Assembly: GCF_051020955.1 (NCBI RefSeq)
Contig: NC_135017.1
Location: forward strand, 28,304,689 to 28,368,688
Source of the DNA: Megalopta genalis
Lineage: Eukaryota > Arthropoda > Insecta > Hymenoptera > Halictidae
Reading direction: 5' to 3'
Length of the DNA: 64,000 bases
Shown: piece by piece, positions 54,691 to 64,000 of the stretch
How the letters are laid out: the number at the start of each line of letters is the position of its first letter
How positions within the stretch are numbered: position 1 is the first letter of the stretch
Program-made: the position numbers and the translations under genes
The notes under the pieces: generated by a model
The model's input: only the letters and a program-made list of their open reading frames with translations
What the model was told of the DNA's origin: nothing
The model's database searches: none

Positions 54691-55854
54691 TTCTGTCCTG
54701 TACAGTCGGTGAGGAAATTTTTTATTTTGCATCCATATCTACAAGTCCGTCAAACCTCACAAAGCGATGCCTGGGTCATTTTTCAACCAATTTTTACTGA
54801 ATTTTCGTCAATTAAATAAAATAAATTGCTGTTGCATTAGTAACAACAAAAAGGCTTATAAATCTGCAAGAAATATCTTCAAAAATATGTTTTAAAAAAT
54901 TACTGGATGAAGGTCAGGATTGTTATAAACGTCACCAATTGTACAGTTGTGAAAATGGCCTGCCGTCCGAGGGTTAATTATGGTCGGCGATGCTTTTCAC
55001 GATGCAAAGCAACCGTTACAATCATGAATGACGACCATGGGAGGTGTCCGCGAGCTTCTGCGTGAGCACAGTCAGTAGTGGGCACGGAGGAAACATGGAA
55101 AAATCGAATCCCCGTCGCTCTTGGTTCGCGGAGAAACCGCAGAATGACTAGGTATTCCGTCCGTGACACGGTCGTTCGTCTTCTGAATACGGTGAACCGA
55201 CAGAAACGTTCACCACAGGACAAACGCGCTGCGTTATCGATGTCGAAGCCCGGCTGGACGATAATGTGCGCGGGCGCTCATTACCGTGATCGTTAAAATG
55301 TTTTTGCGAGACCGCGCGCGTCGATGGGAGGAAAATTACGCTTCCACGGGAGAGATAAAAAGATCGACGATCCCGCGAAGTGTTATTTTGTAATTTGCCG
55401 GAGATCGCCTGTGGTTGCTCCGTATAAAACAGTCGTTGCGAGCTGAACAGAAATTTTCGAGGCGAACTGCTTCGGGATTGTTTTCCCCCGGTCACCTGTT
55501 TTATACGCGTTAATTTCAGAAAAATTGAATGACTCGTCGCCATATCTGGACAAGAGACTAAATGTTCAATTTAGTAAAATTTATGAATTCTGATTATAGA
55601 TTTCCCGTAATATGTCCGTCCAATTTTATCAAGTTAGGTTGAAGAGCTGCGCTATTTTCACGATAAAATTATACTATATTGAATGAGGTCTGATTTAATA
55701 GAAGCTTTTAACGAAAATCCAATTCGAATTGGAGAACCTGCTTTGTAAGCGTCTCATGAAAAATTGAGTCAGATAGGATTACCTGCTTTGCGAATGTCTA
55801 GATTAGATCCCTTGTATATTGATATGATCATGTGAACAGTAAATTTGTTTCTAT
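54691..55854. other. Intergenic; GC-rich 54960-55540
   Basis: GCCTGCCGTCCGAGGG-TTAA at 54958-54977 is an inverted piggyBac-like end. The island carries 81-131 codon frames on the minus strand and 72 on the plus, without a recognised domain. Confidence 0.35.
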
Positions 55855-55925
55855 TTATGGCAATACATTTTATTTATGGCAATACATTTTACTTATAGAA
55901 ATACATTTTATTTATGAAATACATC
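55855..55925 (+). repeat. 23-bp tandem repeat, three to four units
   Basis: TTTATGGCAATACATTTTAT repeated with small changes (TTATAGAAATACATTTTAT, TTATGAAATACATCTCAT). Confidence 0.85.
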
Positions 55926-56140
55926 TCATTTTAGATTGATGAGAATTTTAGATTTGAGAATAGCTGCGCCATTTTGACGATAAAAATACATATATACTGA
56001 AAACCGTGCCCTTTCATTTAATAAAAGTGTCTAATAAAGAGCTGAAAATGTCTAGATTACTTTTTATTTAAGGAAATACATTTTATTTAACGTCTCACTT
56101 TAATTCAACTACACAATTATCTAGCATATTAGTCATTAAA
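55926..56140. other. Spacer
   Basis: Nothing recognised apart from one further GGAAATACATTTTATTT unit near 56078. Confidence 0.4.
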
Positions 56141-56600
56141 CCGTGGATCTTTGAGGAAAAAAAATTGTCTGCACGATACAGGTGCCATATATGCATTCAA
56201 TTAAACAGATTATTAACCCTCGAACGGCGGACCTTTCTGATAAGATATAACAGTGTATACTTACGATCATTTATCGTTTTATTTATCATTTTTTCCAACA
56301 CACTTTTTCATGGGGTTCCTTCTAGATACTTTAGTTTTTCTATAGACTTCGTCAAAACACGTAATAATTGAAATTAGTTGTCAGAAACTCGACATCCGGA
56401 AATCAATCTTTCCAGGCTGTTTCCGAATGGATCCTGAGTCCATCGAGTTCGAATGTTAAACAGAGATTGATTTCTTCTCGTATTGGCTTCAACAAGTTGT
56501 ACGAATGCAACAATGTAAGAAGCAGTAGCCAGTTAAAAGCTTTTTGCTCCCCCTAGCAATCTTAATAAATTGAAAATAATGCATCGTTCTGGAATTTCTG
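56141..56600 (+). mobile_element. TAGACTGCGGAT copy apparently split by a TTAA insertion
   Basis: Left half 56141-56212 (TTAAACCGTGGATCTTTGAG, AAAATTGTCTGCACGATACA). At 56213 TTAA-CCCTCGAACGGCGGACC, a piggyBac-like end, interrupts it. Family interior resumes at 56557 with CAATCTTAATAAATTGAAAA-TAATGCA. The right end of the inserted element is not clear. Confidence 0.4.
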
Positions 56601-57328
56601 TTCTTCTGGTTGTTGTTGTAAATGCAATAGACCACAAAATGTACTAATTCGAGGGAAACATTTCAACTAAAGCTTGTTCCAATAAAATGAATCATTCTAT
56701 CGATGCCCAACATTATGCTTGAAACGTAAAAGGTAAAACTTAACGAACGACTAAGCGTTTTCATCGTCGCGTTTCCATCAGTTTTACATGATGTTCATGA
56801 CGATCCAAGGATCATCCGGTACTTTCGTAGCAAGAAGTTGCTGTTCATCGAGATTGCAGGCGATTTTTCCGAACCGGAGTATTTTCAAATCGATAGAGAA
56901 ACACCGCCGCCATCACCGCCCGCAGCAAGGCTAGGCTCCGACGGCACCGGCCGTGGTATTCTTAACTACAGAGAGCAAAGTGTCTTCCATGGGTTCCTCT
57001 ACTTTCACGCGGTATCATTACTAGATCAGCGGAAGTGCGGTCGCCGGTCTTCTTCAGCGTAAACCTGTCGCACAACAAGCGCCTTGTACACTTCCCTCGG
57101 CACCGTAGTACACGCGACTCTTTGCTCTCTGATTGGAGCGACCGGTAACTCTAACCGCAGTTAGATTTTCATTTACGCTCGCGATAAATCGTTCCGCGAA
57201 CTCGCTCGGACGTCGGACTTACGCGAAGAAATTAGCGCATTTATTGCGCCATTACCAATGATTCGTTTAAATAATTCAGTGGTCGGTAGACCGCGGATCT
57301 CGTATATTTAGGGGAAAAATTAACAAAA
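56601..57328. other. Intergenic; GC-rich 56840-57240
   Basis: A 74-codon plus-strand frame (56838-57062) has a Pro-rich start and no domain. TAGACCGCGGATCTCGTATA at 57289 is another left terminus of the TAGACTGCGGAT family, cut short by the pentanucleotide tract. Confidence 0.4.
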
Positions 57329-57580
57329 TTAATATAATATAATATAATATAATATAGTATAATATAATATAATATAATATAATATAATATAATATAATAT
57401 AATATAATATAATATAATATAATATAATATAATATAATATAATATAATATAATATAATATAATATAATATAATATAATATAATATAATATAATATAATAT
57501 AATATAATATAATATAATATAATATAATATAATATAATATAATATAATATAATATAATATAATATAATATAATATAATAA
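57329..57580. repeat. TATAA pentanucleotide microsatellite, about 50 units
   Basis: About 250 bp of ATATA/ATAAT pentamers with a single interruption (ATAGT near 57355). Since five is not a multiple of three, a frame cycles through the same five codons and stays open, giving the spurious ILYYI repeat peptide on the minus strand. It follows directly on a MITE left end. Confidence 0.95.
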
Positions 57581-57732
57581 TTAAGAAAAATTAACAAAAC
57601 AGAAAATGCAAAAGATAAATTTAAATTATAATATAGATAAATTAAAAATGTTAAGTATGAAAATAAATTTTTATTTCACTCCTATTTGTGACATTCGAGG
57701 TAGAGAATTGTTATTCTTGTCAGTCTTGTGAT
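57581..57732. other. Spacer
   Basis: AT-rich, nothing recognised. Confidence 0.4.
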
Positions 57733-57930
57733 AAATATGACTAAAGATATTTATGCAAAATAAAAATTACCTGCGTTAAAGACAAGATCCGGGAGTTACT
57801 TAGACAGTGATTTTGTTGTTTAATCATTTTTATGAGGTTAAAATAATGCAACAGCAGTTTTCAATCCTTTTAATGCTTTTACAGGTTCGTACTTGATCTA
57901 TTTATTTTTGCCATAAGCGATGTCTTGCGT
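57733..57930 (+). mobile_element. MITE copy, TAGACTGCGGAT family
   Basis: TATGACTAAAGATATTTATG then CAAAATAAAAATTACCTGCG. Interior TTTAATCATTTTTATGAGGT and GGTTCGTACTTGATCTATTT; right end eroded after TTTTTGCCATAAGC. Confidence 0.65.
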
Positions 57931-58126
57931 TGTTTCAGTTTCGTCTTATTCTATAAAAACTGGGTTAAATTTATTATTTATGTTGCGAAAACCAAACGTT
58001 ATTAGAAACCTTCTGCATACATTTTTCAGTTTTCGCATTTTCTCTTTATCAGGGCAGAATCGTTGATCAAAAATGTACTAACAATTGGGCGTAACATCGT
58101 CAGATGCTATCTTTGTCATCGTAAGA

Positions 58127-58470
58127 AATGACTACTTAAAATAATTTATTTCGGACTGTTATTTGAAAATGAAAATAATATCGATCCATTTGAAACAATA
58201 GCGATTTCAAATAATGAAATATTTCGTTATTTTTTATTTCACGTATATTATATTATATATATATATTATTATAATTATTTCCACGCCTATGATAATTTTT
58301 GAGGTAACATTACTCGAAATATTATTTGTAATAGAAAATTAATTATATTAATTAAATCAAATATATATTATATTTTACAATATTTATTAAATCAAAAATT
58401 ATCATAGGCGTGAAAATAATTATAAAACAAAATAACACGAAATATGATTTGAAATATCATTTCAAATAGA
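58127..58470. mobile_element. hAT-like MITE, second copy, ends eroded
   Basis: The block AATAATTTATTTCGGACTGT and following TTATTTGAAAATGA match the inverse of 17351-17864 (ATTTATTTCGGAGCGTTATT). Later ATAGGCGTGAAAATAATTAT and AAAATAACACG match its other half. It also has an internal inverted pair around CCACGCCTATGATAATTTTT (58281 against 58395). The CAGACCTGGGCAA terminus is not present. Confidence 0.6.
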
Positions 58471-60103
58471 TGTCATCCGTCGTCCAAAATGTTTATTTGA
58501 TAACTTCTGAAAATATTGATTGCATCATATCGTTAGGATCAAAAACTCCCCATCCATTTAATTATCGAAGCTTTTTATCTCGCTTACGCGTTGACGTAAA
58601 AGTAAACATGCTTCTATGCACTTTTATCTGTTCAGCTTTTTCACCGAACGGTTTTAGCGTCGATAATGGAAAATTAAGATAAGTTGCTCTACTAACGAGC
58701 TGAAGCCTCGATATCAGAGGGCTCTATGCAAAAACTTGTTAAGATACGATCAGTCTCGTGCTATCAGAAACGATGCGCTCTAAAAATGGTATAAAACGCC
58801 CCGATCCTCAGATAAACAGCACGCGTAGCGATTCCGCAATGATGAAAAATAGTTGCATTGCGGCAGGTTTCTTGCAATTACACGTATTTGAAAATACGCC
58901 TGGCCGTTTGCTTACCGCGAGCGAAAGGGTGCGCGCAAGAAAGCACGCTCTGGAAACTGGTTGAATGAATCATTGTCGAACAATGAACATGTTTGGTAGA
59001 AGCATGCGCGTCGGCGACGCTTTTCGGCGAAACACCAAGGCGCAAATAATCCTACTCAATGCGTAAAATCAATTGAATGATTTGCCGTCCCCGGGCATTT
59101 CTGGAAGCGAAAAGATTTACTTTCGAGGGCTCGGAAACCGGGGATCACCATTCTGGGGTCCCCATTAAAATCTGAAAAATCGTTAGTGCAAATGCTTATA
59201 TGTGTTCGCTTGTTTTACACTATATTCGACGAACGGCGGATTTTCTTTTTCTTTTGACTCTACATGTTTTACTAACACTAAATAGACAAGTTGCATGACG
59301 TTTTGTAGGCTCCCTTAAATTTTTGCAGACGATTTCTGTACATTATATAAATTCTTTTGTTGTACATCAGATACATCGAATGTATATTCGTTGATTTTAT
59401 TTGAAACAATCAAGCAGAGAATTCATTTATGCAATGGACATGCATACATTGCAATACATAGTTGTAAAGATAAGGAACTTTGATTGAAAAAATACACTAT
59501 TTAGAAGTTCATATTAGTCACTTTTTAACTGTTAAAAATATTTCAAGACTCGTATATGTTTATTAATGCTTTCAACCAGGGTAAGCGTGAATTACTGTGT
59601 CCATTAAAGTGACGTCCGAAATTATCGATATATAAAGTAAATAGTTTTTTCCTATATCACACTTCTTAAAACATTTCAATTATATGTGTCGACGCCTTTT
59701 ATATAGAATTTTTTCATAAGTGAAATATATGAACAACACGAAATATTTAACAAAATACACATAGTAATTTTTATGAAAGATACTGTGCCGTTAAAAAGAC
59801 GAAACAAATGATCTATATACTGTGCTTTAATTACTGTCATCGTTCCTAGGTAAATAATCCTATAAAAAAATGTAGAAACATGAAATATTCCGTGTTAGAT
59901 TATTTAGCATAATTTATTGTTTATGTTTCAATATTTACGATATTATTCAAAGAAGGAAAGAATACACATATTTCACGGACCAAGAAAGTGAGGTTAGATG
60001 TAACACAAAAAGACGCGGAAACATGATGCAGTTACAATGCACAGTTTTGTTTCAGTTACTGAATTACTTTAAATAAAAAAAGATATTTAGGAAGTCGATT
60101 ATG
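58471..60103. other. Intergenic; GC-richer 58680-59160
   Basis: Short frames at 58470-58682 and 58758-58964 have no domain. No repeat or RNA recognised in 59160-60103. Confidence 0.4.
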
Positions 60104-60478
60104 TTATTGTTTTTCTGTAATTTATGCGAGTATTATGGATACAATAGTTTATTCTTTTGTTTTGGATAGCACAATTTTTGTATTTTCTCATCTTTATTTA
60201 CGACGAGTTTCTTAATGATTTTGACAAAATCAAGGCAAAACTGCATCAAATCTTATATTAGAAATTTAAAAAGTTAGTCGCATCCTATAGATCTTAAAAC
60301 GTTAAAAGTTTCAATTCTATTGCAAAACTTACAGATCAAATTTTATTGAAAAATTTCAATATCTTTAATTTAATAATGTCGTTTTTAAACATACGCAAAA
60401 TTATTGCGAGGGAACAGTAATGGGGGGAGGGGGTGAGAGAGAGAGAAAGAGAGAGAGCACAGCAATTGACACACTTAC
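60104..60478 (+). repeat. Dispersed repeat, partner of 3091-3427
   Basis: Same landmarks in order as the distal copy. A GGGGGGAGGGGGTGAGAGAGA microsatellite (60422-60457) has expanded where the partner has only GAGGGGAGGCACAG. Confidence 0.6.
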
Positions 60479-60479
60479 C

Positions 60480-60869
60480 CTGAATCGTGAGCATTCACTC
60501 CAGTTTTGTAAATTCTCCGAAGCTCGCCTCGCACGTAAACGTATCGAATGAAGCAATTAAAACGTATCGCGGAAAAAAACAGTCCCGAAAGCCCGAAGAA
60601 TGCGAGCAACAGCTATCTTCGAGGAATTTTTCTTTCTTTTCGTCGTCCCCGCATTCCGCAGCAGCCAGTCCCTGGTTCTTAATCTTCCTCGACCTGGGAC
60701 TTCCTCCTCGCTTGATCGGCCATCTCGCTCTAAGAAACACCGCGAACGAAATTACCGCTCTGAAATCAAGAATCGGTTACAAGCTCGCTGCGCATCCTCC
60801 CCTGGTGAACACCTGGAGACCGTGCATCGAACCGGGAACACGGAAAGAAGAGAGAGAGAAAGAGCGGGG

Positions 60870-60913
<44 letters not shown>

Positions 60914-61257
60914 AGCAGACACAGCCGAGCGAAACAAAACGGAAGAAAAAAGGCAACGGTCCGCTACTTATAAATTCCACGCTCGATTTTCCGGCTCGGG
61001 CCCGCGCGGGCCGTTCCTCCGGGACATCTCGGGTCGGTGCGTTCGCTGCGTTGCGTGCAACGTATGTATTTTCCGGAGCGGAGAGCTTTTATTTGGAGCG
61101 AACCTCGCGTGATGCTCGCGGTGCGAGCACGCGAGTCGGTCTAACGCGGTCTAACGCGTCGGCAAAGAAATGTAAATTTTCGCCGACGAAGATATCTCTC
61201 GCTGTTCTCCTTCCTTTCTCCGTGTGGCAGCGCAGATTCCCAGAGAGAGAGAAAGAG

Positions 61258-61294
<37 letters not shown>

Positions 61295-61690
61295 GAACGC
61301 CGTGGGCGCAACAATTTACTGCGGTAATTATTGCAAGTTATCGCGAATTGTACAAGAAACGTTTGCATGCCGGCCCGGTGAATCGACCATCTGCTGTTCC
61401 CATCAACACTAAGCATCCCGCCACGTTACAGTTCTTGCTCCGCGCCGTTTACACCGCTTCGATTCCAGGGAATCAGAAACCACTCCACTCAGCCCGAGAG
61501 ATCGATCTGCGCTCACTGTGGGCGTTATCATAGGGGCGTATAGCAACGTGCGAATGTGCAACGCTAGTGGTTACACGACGACCTGATTGCTCGCGTTAGC
61601 CGAGGTTCCGCGGCTCGGTCGTCGTTAATTTAATTTCTGGCATTTAACCCCTTGCCGTACTTTAACGATGGACTCGTTATCAGACTCGTG
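60480..61690. other. GC-rich island with three GA tracts; long open frame of doubtful coding
   Basis: The most GC-rich stretch in the window. A 348-codon plus-strand frame (60487-61533) starts at GTG. It is carried through two GA tracts (60846-60914 and 61244-61293), which encode Arg-Glu repeats. No domain is recognised in between, and other frames on both strands are also long, so I regard the frame as a composition effect. GA-rich, CG-rich islands are typical of insect promoters bound by GAGA-type factors, so a promoter, 5' exon or enhancer is plausible. No TATA box or initiator could be assigned. Confidence 0.4.
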
Positions 61691-62699
61691 GCGGAGATTT
61701 CTGATAATGAGCTGTTAAGTACGAATAATGGGTGCTGTTCCGTTCCTTTGAGGCGGAATCGAATCTATATATTCTCTTGCCGCCGATATTTAAACATTCA
61801 AGTAGACGGAAATACGTAATAAATACAAGGTTTCTTCATCTTCTGAGAAATTATTGCGATCGAAAAAGTTTTAATCATTGTAATCGTAAAGAACTATTAA
61901 CAGATTTAAGAGAAAGGATTCAATGAGACGTACGGAGTGGTCCGAAATTCAGTAACATGTATGAATTTCATTCAGATCATATTGTTTCTAGTTACACATT
62001 GTATTTACGTTGTAAAATACATAAAGACTTCTTTCAGCAAAATTGTAAATGTGCCGACGCTGATCTCACATCCGCGTATGTCGTCGCAAAGTGTTGCGAT
62101 TCGAAGCACAAATTGGACAAAACTCTTCTTATGTTTATTGTGTATCATGTGTTCCCATAGCTCTATTGTAACAAATGAATATATTTATTATTTCATATGT
62201 GCCATACTTATTAACAATTGCTTAGTATAACATTTTTTTAACAAGAACATGTATCAATGTTAATTGAAAACTAATAAGATAAGGTTAAATCAAATCAAAC
62301 AAAATTGTATTAAATTCAATTGGATTAAAAATAAATGTAGTACGTTTGTAAAACCAAATTCTTGTTCACAAGATGAAATGGTGTTTTCATCGGTCGCATT
62401 TTCAATATAGAAATACTAAAAAATTTATACAGCTTCAAATATATTGACATATTTCATTAAGGCGATTGTCCTTTTTAAAATTGTTCCAGACATCTATAAA
62501 GAAATAAATTATTATTCTAGAGCTTGTAAGAACTGTCTTAAGAAATACAATACAATGTTTATTTAAAATGCTAATGCATATGTATTGGTTAAAAAACCTT
62601 AAGGAGTAATACCAACGGAGGAACATTAATATCTTTTTTGTATAGACATTACTTCATTTAACGAGCATCTATTTTTTACGAAATTCAGTTACGAACTTT
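61691..62699. other. Intergenic, AT-rich
   Basis: TTAA-CCCCTTGCCGTACTTTAA at 61644 just before is a piggyBac-like solo end. Frames of 63-97 codons (61937-62230 plus; 62626-62435 minus) have no recognised domain. Confidence 0.35.
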
Positions 62700-63180
62700 T
62701 ATCCACCTAATTAGCATTAATCGGTATATTGTGCGTCGCGTCGTCCATGCGTCGCGCTATTATGTGACGCGACGACCATAAACAACAACATTATGAATTT
62801 AATACGCGTTTCTACGGTTTCGGATCAGTGCGCTACGGTACCGTACGGTAAAAGGACGGCACAAAAGTTAAATGAAAATAATACGCCGAGTGTCTTCGCT
62901 TCCTGCGTCCGAGGGTCGCGGACAGTCCGGCACAATTGACTCGTAATTCATTTGCATTGCCGTACGCATCCTGTAATCGATGCAGGAGAACCAGTCGTTG
63001 TCCTTCGCGATACCGTCCACCTTCGGTAGCTCTCTGACAATGAGCGGAGAGGCCAATCTAATCGCTAACGGTGGGCAGAAAGAAAGTACATTTGCATGGG
63101 CTGTTGGTGGAGCAGCAATTATCATTCCAACCAATTGCAACTTTTGATAACAATTTTTTCAACATCGTCTAGTAAACGAA
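62700..63180. other. GC-richer island, no identifiable gene
   Basis: Contains GCGTCGCGTCGTCCATGCG and TGTGACGCGACGACC, an imperfect inverted CG-rich pair at 62732-62777. A 90-codon minus-strand frame (63140-62868) has no recognised domain. Confidence 0.3.
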
Positions 63181-63239
63181 TCTCTGTAACATCAAAAAAT
63201 ATTTATATCGCTTGGCTCAGTTATTCCGTTTCAGAGCAG

Positions 63240-63345
63240 GGAAAAAGTAATCGGATTAGTAATTAACGATTCTAACTGATTAGTTATTATAAGTTATTAC
63301 GAATTAGTTATAATAACTAACGAGTTATAATCGCTAATCATTAGA
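63240..63345. repeat. Diverged relative of the 86-bp minisatellite
   Basis: AAAAAGTAATCGGATTAGTA, TTAACGATTCTAACTGATTA and then the inverse AACGAGTTATAATCGCTAAT. It is one unit plus an inverted partial unit, the same arrangement as the end of the 15340-15935 array. Confidence 0.65.
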
Positions 63346-64000
63346 CCGCAGAAGTTTATGCAAATGCATATTTTAAAAAAATGAACTTACGTATAGCATA
63401 TTATTAATAACCAAATACTTAAAAAGTTCATAAAGTTAATTGAGTTTAAAGGTTTAATATTTTAAAAGTTTGTAAAGTTAGCAGATTAAGAAGGTAATAG
63501 AGTTTAATATCAGAAGTTTAAATAAAGTTTATACAAATATCATATTTGTATAATATGAATAATATTATATTTTGTGTGTTTCGAATGCTTAAGTTAATAT
63601 TTAAATAATACATACAATATGTATAACATAATAATTTTTTAAAATAGTTAAATACATTTACAATATTAAATACATCTTTATATAGTTCACATTGTATACA
63701 ATATTAAATTCATTGATTAAACACAACTTTACGAACTTTTTAGCATCTACGCAGATGCATATTTACCAAATCTATGCTGCGTGTACTTTATGTGCATATA
63801 TTTTGCATACATACATCTTGCAAATAGCTTGCATATAGTCTGCATATTCGCTACATATCGTGAGTGCATAAACATTCTATTATTCATTAACCAGATTATT
63901 ATTTTGCCAGCTCTGTTCCGTTTTAAAAGGCGTTTGAATATTTTTGCTAATACATTTGTATACACCGGAAATCGCGAGACAAACGTCCACCTTCACCACG
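63346..64000. other. AT-rich intergenic with a MITE terminus
   Basis: TTAGACCGCAGAAGTTTATG at 63342 is another left terminus of the TAGACTGCGGAT family, abutting the minisatellite relative. A repeated GCATATATTTTGCATACATA / CTTGCATATAGTCTGCATAT pattern lies at 63790-63850. No gene. Confidence 0.4.

Noticed and set aside
57241..57597. 118-codon ILYYI repeat protein on the minus strand
   Set aside because: Pure product of a pentanucleotide microsatellite that cycles without stops.
60487..61533. 348-codon open frame as a protein gene
   Set aside because: Starts at GTG, is bridged by GA microsatellites encoding Arg-Glu runs, has no recognised domain, and several competing long frames exist on both strands.

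Overview
This window looks like nuclear DNA of an insect, most plausibly a hymenopteran (ant or bee). The basis is AT-rich sequence broken by GC-richer islands, two intron-containing tRNA-Leu(CAA) genes, mariner elements with TTGGGTTGGCAACTAAGT-type ends, and dense small DNA transposons with TA or TTAA target sites. There are no bacterial operons, ribosome-binding sites or long uninterrupted genes. The organism call is inference.

The window is essentially a gene desert. I find no intact protein-coding gene. The firm genes are two tRNA-Leu(CAA) genes on the minus strand (19221-19340 and 30403-30520). They have identical exons, different introns of 37 and 35 nt, and T-runs behind them suited to Pol III termination. 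Protein-coding traces are two copies of the C-terminal third of a mariner transposase (40837-41211 plus, 43965-44339 minus) and one unrecognised, frame-broken coding-like stretch (483-882 minus). Two further tRNA-like sequences (about 19080-19190 and 43546-43617) look like pseudogenes or tRNA-derived repeats.

Most recognisable content is mobile-element debris. There are two internally deleted mariners with the same deletion junction (40702-41282, 43893-44481). A MITE family with CAGGGTGTCCC ends occurs at 6367-6731, 53526-53890 and 46644-46955, with a fragment at 6153-6295. A roughly 200-bp family with TAGACTGCGGAT ends has a dozen or more copies across the window. TTAA-flanked, piggyBac-like elements lie at 4236, 5228, 7426, 13915, 49128 and 52199, with several solo ends. 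A hAT-like MITE has an 8-bp target duplication (17351-17864) and a relative at 58127-58470. Fold-back elements lie at 5837-6074, 11492-11706 and 14926-15107.

Tandem and long-range repeats are also frequent: an 86-bp minisatellite (15340-15935), an 88/39-bp minisatellite (2655-3075), a 148-bp periodic tract (47985-48560), a pentanucleotide tract of about 250 bp (57329-57580), ATTCGAATAA-rich blocks (25030-25690, 26715-26960, 28205-28990), a 95-bp inverted pair (34469-34563 / 35601-35695), and a 340-370 bp pair 57 kb apart (3091-3427 / 60104-60478). Between these lie GC-richer unique-looking islands, of which 60480-61690, 23930-25020 and 37400-38640 are the clearest. They could hold regulatory sequence or unrecognised exons, but nothing in them could be identified by reading.
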